DNA of 18,196 nucleotides from a bacterium (GTDB lineage Bacteria > JAMCPX01), in NCBI GenBank assembly GCA_027364825.1, contig DAHXOM010000045.1:1-18196 (forward strand), written 5' to 3'. Positions 13,839 to 18,196 of the stretch are shown piece after piece; the first letter of the stretch is position 1; every line of letters starts with the position of its first letter. Position numbers and translations under genes: made by a program. Below the pieces are notes generated by a model. The model ran no database searches. It was not told the DNA's origin and was given only the letters and a program-made list of their open reading frames with translations.

Positions 13839-15088
13839 AGTTTCAAGGTAAGAGATAATCCCGAACTCCATACAAGACCGCCGTTGGTGTAGTCCATGTA
13901 CGGCTGCGGCTGATCGTTGTTCCTTTCCACAAGCTGCTGGAGCTGTACAAACATATCTAAATGAGTCTCTATACCGGATCGCGGCAGCTTAAATTTATAT
14001 CCCGCTCCAAGCGAATATATGTTTTTATCGGCATCTATATAATTTGTATTACCCGATTGTCCGGCAAACGGCGATGGAGAGTAAGAGTATCCGGTCCTTA
14101 ATACCCACCGGTCTTTCAGGTGATATTCCATGCCGATTGCAGGGGTCAGGTTGTCCATGGTACCCAAAAAATTGTCCTGCGTATCCGTTACACCGCTGTT
14201 CGACCAGACGCTATAGGTTATATCCGCATTCAGGCGTATACCCGAAGACGGGGTTATCGATACGCCGAGTGCGATCTGATCCGGCGTCGTAACAACCTTT
14301 TCCTCGGAGGATTGTGCAATATAAGGGTTGTTGTTTATGATAAACGTTGTCAGACCCGACAGACCGGAGCTGTTCTTTGCCCTGTACACAGCGCCTATTT
14401 CGATCCTGTCAAACGGCTTGATTATGAAACCAACCTCGGGAACTGCAGCAATAGTCAAGTCCCTGTTCTCAAGGAGTATTGTATGCGGCGGCGATGTGCT
14501 TGTATCAAGATAATACAGCGTGGTCATCTTCCCCGGCATATAGAGCAGAGCGGATACACCGATCTGCACATAGGATGTTATCCTGTAGCCAAGCCCCATC
14601 AGGATCATCAACTGGGATGCTGTGTCCTGGTACAGGACATACGATTGATCCTGCACAGGAACCGCGTGTACGCTGTATGCTCTATCAGGCGGAGTATATA
14701 TCAAAAGTCCGAGAGAGAATCCGGAAAGCTGCTCATAATCCGTCATGTGCCCTATGTTGGCGTCTATACCCAGCGTAATTCCAAGCATCTTGTCGTTGTT
14801 TATGTAATCCGTTACACCGCTCATACCCCTGATCCAGACGGCGGGATAAAAATAGGTAAGTCCGAGGGAAAACTCATTCCCCTTTTCAAGGGCAAGCCCC
14901 GCAGGATTGTAGTATGTCGCAGACGGATCATCCGGATGTGCTGTGTATGCATTGCCCATGGCTGGGGCAATTGTTCCGAGACCGTACATACTACCGGTGT
15001 TTGAATATGCATTCGTGCATACTAACAAAAGAGAACAGGCAGAAATAATAAATATAAAATTTTGTTTTATATCAACTTCCCCCTTCAC
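13835..15088 (-). CDS. FadL/OmpP1-type outer membrane channel, first copy
   Basis: A 417-residue FadL/OmpP1-family protein. A signal peptide (IKQNFIFIISACSLLLVCTNAYS) is followed by SMYGLGTIAPAMGNAYTAHP and SATYYNPAGLALEKGNEFSLG, the conserved N-terminal hatch and NPAG element. Many amphipathic strands follow, and the end is LSLTLKL. The frame opens at a GTG (15088), but the only good Shine-Dalgarno-like run (AAGGGGG) lies just after that GTG and no ATG, GTG or TTG follows it in frame before the signal peptide. The exact start is therefore uncertain. It heads the lipid-type operon and overlaps the second copy by four bases (ATGA). A strong promoter lies just upstream. It is divergent from patatin. 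Substrate unknown; long-chain fatty acids or hydrocarbons are the family's usual cargo. Confidence 0.85.
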   Translation of the reverse strand: MKGEVDIKQNFIFIISACSLLLVCTNAYSNTGSMYGLGTIAPAMGNAYTAHPDDPSATYYNPAGLALEKGNEFSLGLTYFYPAVWIRGMSGVTDYINNDKMLGITLGIDANIGHMTDYEQLSGFSLGLLIYTPPDRAYSVHAVPVQDQSYVLYQDTASQLMILMGLGYRITSYVQIGVSALLYMPGKMTTLYYLDTSTSPPHTILLENRDLTIAAVPEVGFIIKPFDRIEIGAVYRAKNSSGLSGLTTFIINNNPYIAQSSEEKVVTTPDQIALGVSITPSSGIRLNADITYSVWSNSGVTDTQDNFLGTMDNLTPAIGMEYHLKDRWVLRTGYSYSPSPFAGQSGNTNYIDADKNIYSLGAGYKFKLPRSGIETHLDMFVQLQQLVERNNDQPQPYMDYTNGGLVWSSGLSLTLKL

Positions 15089-15103
15089 TGCTTGAACAAG
15101 TTA

Positions 15104-15132
15104 TTTACACCATAGAGCGGTAATCCTGTCAA
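15104..15132 (-). promoter_or_regulatory. Sigma-70-type promoter of the FadL operon
   Basis: On the minus strand a perfect TTGACA (15127-15132), a 17-base spacer and TGTAAA (15104-15109, four of six to TATAAT). The predicted start of transcription is near 15097, only about nine bases before the GTG at 15088. This is the best promoter in the window. Confidence 0.6.
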
Positions 15133-15171
15133 TACGGCGGGAAAACTTTACTGTTGCGGGGAGCTTCTATT

Positions 15172-15186
15172 CTTATTTACAATAAG
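15172..15186. promoter_or_regulatory. Perfect 15-bp palindrome, candidate operator
   Basis: CTTATT-TAC-AATAAG has perfect six-base arms. It overlaps the -35 box of the plus-strand promoter and lies 40 bases upstream of the FadL -35 box. The position between divergent genes fits a regulator binding site, but no cognate regulator is identified and AT-rich palindromes can arise by chance. Confidence 0.35.
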
Positions 15187-15204
15187 TTTTTCAGCGGGTA
15201 TGAA
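15176..15204 (+). promoter_or_regulatory. Possible sigma-70 promoter for the patatin gene
   Basis: TTTACA (15176-15181, five of six), 17-base spacer and TATGAA (15199-15204, four of six). The predicted start is near 15211, upstream of the 44-codon ORF and the patatin gene. Confidence 0.4.
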
Positions 15205-15218
15205 ATTTCCCGGGAAGA

Positions 15219-15353
15219 ATGAAGATCCAAAAAACATATACCGAGAAACCAACAAAGGACTTGAATACCTTTTATAACAATGGTATTAGGGCACTCATGT
15301 ATGCAAACATTCAGGAGAAACATCTTCCGACAGAAGCAGAACATCGGTCATGA
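15219..15353 (+). CDS. Possible 44-residue leader peptide overlapping patatin
   Basis: ATG at 15219 opens a 44-codon frame starting MKIQKTYTEKPTKDLNTF and ending in a TGA that overlaps the patatin ATG as ATGA. The patatin start has no convincing Shine-Dalgarno close to it, so coupling to this ORF would explain its translation. The ORF itself has only a close, poor purine run (GGGAAGA) and a very short predicted leader. The peptide is hydrophilic, with no recognised motif. It could be a real small protein, a translated leader or chance. Confidence 0.35.
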   Translation: MKIQKTYTEKPTKDLNTFYNNGIRALMYANIQEKHLPTEAEHRS

Positions 15354-16216
15354 ACGCTAAAACCGGCAGATCGGCACTTGTTGTAGAGGGCGGAGGCATG
15401 CGGGGCATGTTTACCGCAGGAGTGCTCCATGCATTCGGGGGCGAGGGCTTTGACCCGTTTGACCTTTACATCGGTGTTTCTGCAGGCGCATGCAACCTTA
15501 CCTCGCATCTTGCAGGACAGAACGACAGGAATTATGATATAAATATAAATTATTCGACAACCCCGGATTTTATAAATCTCCGGAGGTTTTTGCTCGGCGG
15601 GCACCTGATGGATATCGACTGGCTCTGGGAAATCAGTATGAAGGAATATCCCATTGATCTTGAAAGATTGTTTACCAGGCTCGAAAAAGAAAAAAAGGAA
15701 TTTATCGTGGTAGCAACATCCGTAGAATCCGGCAGGGCGATGTACCTTGCACCCGGCATCAATACCATAGAGAATTATACCAAGGTTTCATCTTCCGTGC
15801 CCCTCTTTTACAGGAACGTGCTCGAGGTCGACTCGGAAAAAGCAACGGACGGCGGAGTCGCCGATTCAATCCCTGTTATCGAGGCATACAACCGCGGCGC
15901 TACCGATATCACGGTCCTGCGCACAAGGCCTTCAGACTATGTGAAGAAAAAAAGCAGGCTGTCGTTCCTGTATCCGTTGTTTTTTAGAAAGCATAGAGTT
16001 CTTGCACGGGCGTTGGCGGACAGACCTCTTTCGTATATGAAAGCGGTGGAATTCATGAAGAATCCGCCGGCAGGCATACGCATCAACGAGATAGCCCCTC
16101 CGAAGGACCTGAAAGTCAAAAGGGCTACGAGGGATCCGGAAACCTTAAAAAGGGCATACCGGATTGGGATAGAGTACGGAAAAAGATTTATAGAAAAATA
16201 CAACTCGGGGACATAA
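15350..16216 (+). CDS. Patatin-like phospholipase
   Basis: A 288-residue patatin-family acyl hydrolase (YjjU/RssA-like bacterial type), which cleaves acyl esters of lipids with a Ser-Asp dyad. Seen: oxyanion loop EGGGMRGMF (13-21), nucleophile elbow GVSAGA (Ser44) and DGGVADSIP carrying the catalytic Asp. The domain is complete. A basic C-terminal third (KRATRDPETLKRAYRIGIEYG) resembles the tail of YjjU-like members. No signal peptide or membrane helix is seen, so it is probably cytoplasmic or peripheral. It is divergent from the FadL operon and convergent with the TPR/BTAD regulator, from which it is separated by only 57 bases with a T-run but no good hairpin. Its role in lipid turnover is inferred from family and location. 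Confidence 0.9.
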   Translation: MNAKTGRSALVVEGGGMRGMFTAGVLHAFGGEGFDPFDLYIGVSAGACNLTSHLAGQNDRNYDININYSTTPDFINLRRFLLGGHLMDIDWLWEISMKEYPIDLERLFTRLEKEKKEFIVVATSVESGRAMYLAPGINTIENYTKVSSSVPLFYRNVLEVDSEKATDGGVADSIPVIEAYNRGATDITVLRTRPSDYVKKKSRLSFLYPLFFRKHRVLARALADRPLSYMKAVEFMKNPPAGIRINEIAPPKDLKVKRATRDPETLKRAYRIGIEYGKRFIEKYNSGT

Positions 16217-16273
16217 ATCCAAGGCATGCTTTTTTTAAGAACAACTATGCGGAAACGGCGGGTTTATCGGAAT

Positions 16274-18196
16274 TCAGGGTCTTATACTCTGGTATATTTG
16301 CGTGGTCTTATCCGACGGTTTTATGTCCAGTGCCTGGGACAGGGCCGTCTCACAACGCTTATACGTGGCAGCGGCCTCGGCATAGCGGCCCAGCGATTTG
16401 TACAGCACCATAAGACGCTGATAAAAAAGTTCGACATGGTTATCTATCTCAAGCCCTTTCTTATATGTCAGGACCGCCTGATCCCGGGATTCCGTGCTTT
16501 CATAATGACCGCCGAGCATTTCAACAAAATGCAGAAACCTGTCATGCAGTTTTTCCCGAAAACCTATGGCCCATGACGGTATGACATCCTGTGTAAAGAA
16601 ATCTCCTCTGTACATGTTAAAGATACGCCGTTCCAGCACTGTGATCTCTTCCTGTTTGTCGGACGACGCTGTGGATTTATCAGTACCGGCTAAAAGTGTC
16701 TCGATCCTGTTTAAAAGATATTCATATGCCGAAACATCCACCCAGCATTTTTTCGGATTCAGCATAAGTCTGCCTGATTGTGACATGACAGCATCGTTTG
16801 ACCCGAGCAGCTTCCTCAATCTGTGGATGGTTATATCCAATGCCTGGTGTGCGTAATCACCCTGGACTTCAGGCCATAAAGCACTGCAGATTTGATCAAG
16901 CCCGACCGCTCTTTCCTGATTGACGATCAGGAATTGCAATAACTCAACCGGCTTGTGCTGTGCTTTTTTGGATAATTCGATATGCATACCGTCATTGAAA
17001 ATCTTAAAACTGCCAAGGGTATAAAACTTGAACGCCCATGGCCAGTCTTCATAGTTCATCGGGAATGCATCGGGTCTTAACTCAAGCCTTTTAATAAGCT
17101 TGTGGACATACTGGACTTCGATCCCTTTTTCCAGTGCTTTCATGCATAGTTGTGTCCTTATCTGCCTTGTTTCCAGAAAAGTATTGATAATGTCATACTT
17201 TTTACCGAGGACCATTGCTTTTCTTAAAAGCTTTAACCCGTTTGCCTCATTATAAAAAACCTTGTCATCAAGAAGCCAGTAAGCCTTCAAAAGATACGAC
17301 ATATATTCAAGCATATGGCTTTTCATCTTTTTACCGAGAAAGAATGAACGTCTGAGATGGCGCGCGGCTGTTTTAAAATCACCCGCGGTATAGTAGAGTT
17401 CAGCCAGTGCAATGCGGTGGATAGCCTCAGGAAACGGTGAGCCCATCTTCAATGCCAGCTTTAAGGAATGCTCGATCTTCTCTGTTGCACTCTGCATATT
17501 GCCGTGCAGTTTATCAAGCCATCCAAGCATGGAACTATACTGTATTACCTCGAGCAAACTGGATTGGTTGACCGATGGTCCCATCCTATGCAGAAATTCT
17601 TCTATTTTTTTAATATCACCCGTTCCCAGGAGGAGATAAACCGCCTGTGCCATGATAAGATGATCAAAATAATGCACCCCGTGCTTATCAGCTATAGCAA
17701 GGGCTTCATGTACGGCACTCAAACAGGGTTCCTTTAAAGAAAGGTGGCGCGCATGAACAGCCATGAACATCTGGTAAAGCAGCTTTGTCCTTACCGGTAA
17801 AGATTCCGGTTTTGCTATTGATTTCATTAAATTAATAAGCATGTCAAATTTAACGATGTTGCCGGTCCATGAATAATAATTTGTTATATAGGAAAGATAA
17901 TATACGCACAGGTCGGGATCCTTGATATATTCCAAAAGCGATAATGCCCGTTCTGCCCATGTTTCTATCTTTGGATGCATTGGCCTCTGGAATGTCAGGA
18001 CCTGTACCATCAAGCTTAATACACGGCCCTCGAGTTCCCGGGAAGAGAACCCGGGAAAACCGGTCATGATTTTCTCCATTACCTTAATCCATTTTTCCGC
18101 TTGCTTATAGTTGCCGAACTCAAAGAAAAATGTCTCAATGATCCAGCACCATGCCAGGTACACACCATCAGAAAGTTTCTTTCTAACGGGGTAAAC
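16274..18196 (-). CDS. SARP/BTAD transcriptional activator with TPR region, N-terminus missing
   Basis: The frame is open to the window end, so at least 640 C-terminal residues of a larger protein are seen. A GTG at 18163 is an apparent start, but in-frame codons continue before it (VYPVRKKLSDG). Residues, counted from that GTG: 1-360 are helical TPR-type repeats (for example AELYYTAGDFKTAARHLRRS, 254-273). About 377-470 form an OmpR/SARP-like winged helix (FKFYTLGSFKIF, ALWPE, ALDITIHRLRKLLG). About 474-625 are a BTAD domain with TPRs (YKKGLEIDNHVELFYQRLM). Such proteins are ATP- or ligand-gated activators, often with an N-terminal NTPase domain like MalT or AfsR, which would lie outside the window. 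Convergent to patatin. The target genes are unknown. Confidence 0.85.
   Translation of the reverse strand, partial: VYPVRKKLSDGVYLAWCWIIETFFFEFGNYKQAEKWIKVMEKIMTGFPGFSSRELEGRVLSLMVQVLTFQRPMHPKIETWAERALSLLEYIKDPDLCVYYLSYITNYYSWTGNIVKFDMLINLMKSIAKPESLPVRTKLLYQMFMAVHARHLSLKEPCLSAVHEALAIADKHGVHYFDHLIMAQAVYLLLGTGDIKKIEEFLHRMGPSVNQSSLLEVIQYSSMLGWLDKLHGNMQSATEKIEHSLKLALKMGSPFPEAIHRIALAELYYTAGDFKTAARHLRRSFFLGKKMKSHMLEYMSYLLKAYWLLDDKVFYNEANGLKLLRKAMVLGKKYDIINTFLETRQIRTQLCMKALEKGIEVQYVHKLIKRLELRPDAFPMNYEDWPWAFKFYTLGSFKIFNDGMHIELSKKAQHKPVELLQFLIVNQERAVGLDQICSALWPEVQGDYAHQALDITIHRLRKLLGSNDAVMSQSGRLMLNPKKCWVDVSAYEYLLNRIETLLAGTDKSTASSDKQEEITVLERRIFNMYRGDFFTQDVIPSWAIGFREKLHDRFLHFVEMLGGHYESTESRDQAVLTYKKGLEIDNHVELFYQRLMVLYKSLGRYAEAAATYKRCETALSQALDIKPSDKTTQIYQSIRP
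18179..18196. repeat. CCCCGTTAGAAAG-family unit at the window edge
   Basis: The last 18 bases match 11437-11454 at 17 of 18 positions (CTTTCTAACGGGGTAAAC against CTTCCTAACGGGGTAAAC). The bases just inside the window can pair with it as GAAAG-TTT-CTTTC. It lies within the open frame of the TPR regulator gene. Confidence 0.6.

Noticed and set aside
13839..13871. Longer N-terminus (MEFGIISYLET) for the second FadL gene
   Set aside because: It would overlap the first FadL gene by 37 bases and spoil the signal peptide; the ATG at 13838 gives an ATGA overlap.
14120..15004. 294-codon open frame on the plus strand
   Set aside because: It lies fully antisense to the first FadL gene, is rich in Arg, Cys and His without any domain, and the minus-strand frame has a signal peptide and NPAG motif.
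16217..16273. Terminator between the convergent patatin and regulator genes
   Set aside because: GCATGC followed by seven T looks suggestive, but the palindrome has no room for a loop, so a hairpin is not supported.

Overview
The window looks like an ordinary chromosomal fragment of a Gram-negative bacterium. Two FadL-type outer-membrane channels show the outer membrane. The mixture of a surface subtilase with a Cys/transmembrane/Arg tail, a SARP/BTAD regulator with TPRs, a FadH-type reductase, patatin and several families of short dispersed palindromes fits a deltaproteobacterial-type lineage (Desulfobacterota/Myxococcota sensu lato). That placement is inference from gene style, not from a marker gene. 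Coding sequence is of middling GC, except the first 318 bases, which are visibly AT-rich. The two terminal genes run off the window.

Layout. (1) 1-318, +: C-terminal end of an unrecognised AT-rich gene. (2) 413-4371, -: a tight run read right to left: GT39-like membrane glycosyltransferase, small five-Cys protein, purE, a YrdC/Sua5 tsaC-type gene and a DUF1015 gene. It combines envelope sugar transfer, purine synthesis and tRNA t6A synthesis with two uncharacterised conserved proteins. (3) 4372-4561: a spacer holding three different palindromes, one of them terminator-like. (4) 4562-8260, -: a 1232-residue secreted subtilase/beta-propeller protein with a MYXO-CTERM-like tail. (5) 8343-8440: a roughly 98-bp inverted-repeat element of the GTCATTGCGAG kind. 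(6) 8470-15088, -: a lipid-flavoured series, read right to left: two FadL channels overlapping by ATGA, a diacylglycerol/sphingolipid-kinase-like protein, a ThiF/MoeB/HesA-like adenylyltransferase and a FadH-like 2,4-dienoyl-CoA reductase. A roughly 126-bp inverted-repeat element sits between the kinase and ThiF genes and supplies the kinase stop codon. (7) 15089-15349: a divergent control region with recognisable promoters in both directions, a perfect 15-bp palindrome and a possible 44-codon leader ORF. (8) 15350-16216, +: patatin-like lipase. (9) 16274-18196, -: the C-terminal part of a TPR plus SARP/BTAD transcriptional activator.

Working idea (inference): the FadL pair, FadH-like reductase, lipid kinase and divergent patatin together point to uptake and turnover of hydrophobic compounds such as fatty acids or hydrocarbons, with the terminal activator as a possible but unproven regulator. 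No rRNA, tRNA, CRISPR, transposase or phage gene was seen. The least ordinary items are the CCCCGTTAGAAAG repeat family (gene end, spacer and window edge), the divergent subtilase with an aspartate at the oxyanion-hole position, and the small Cys protein in the purE run.
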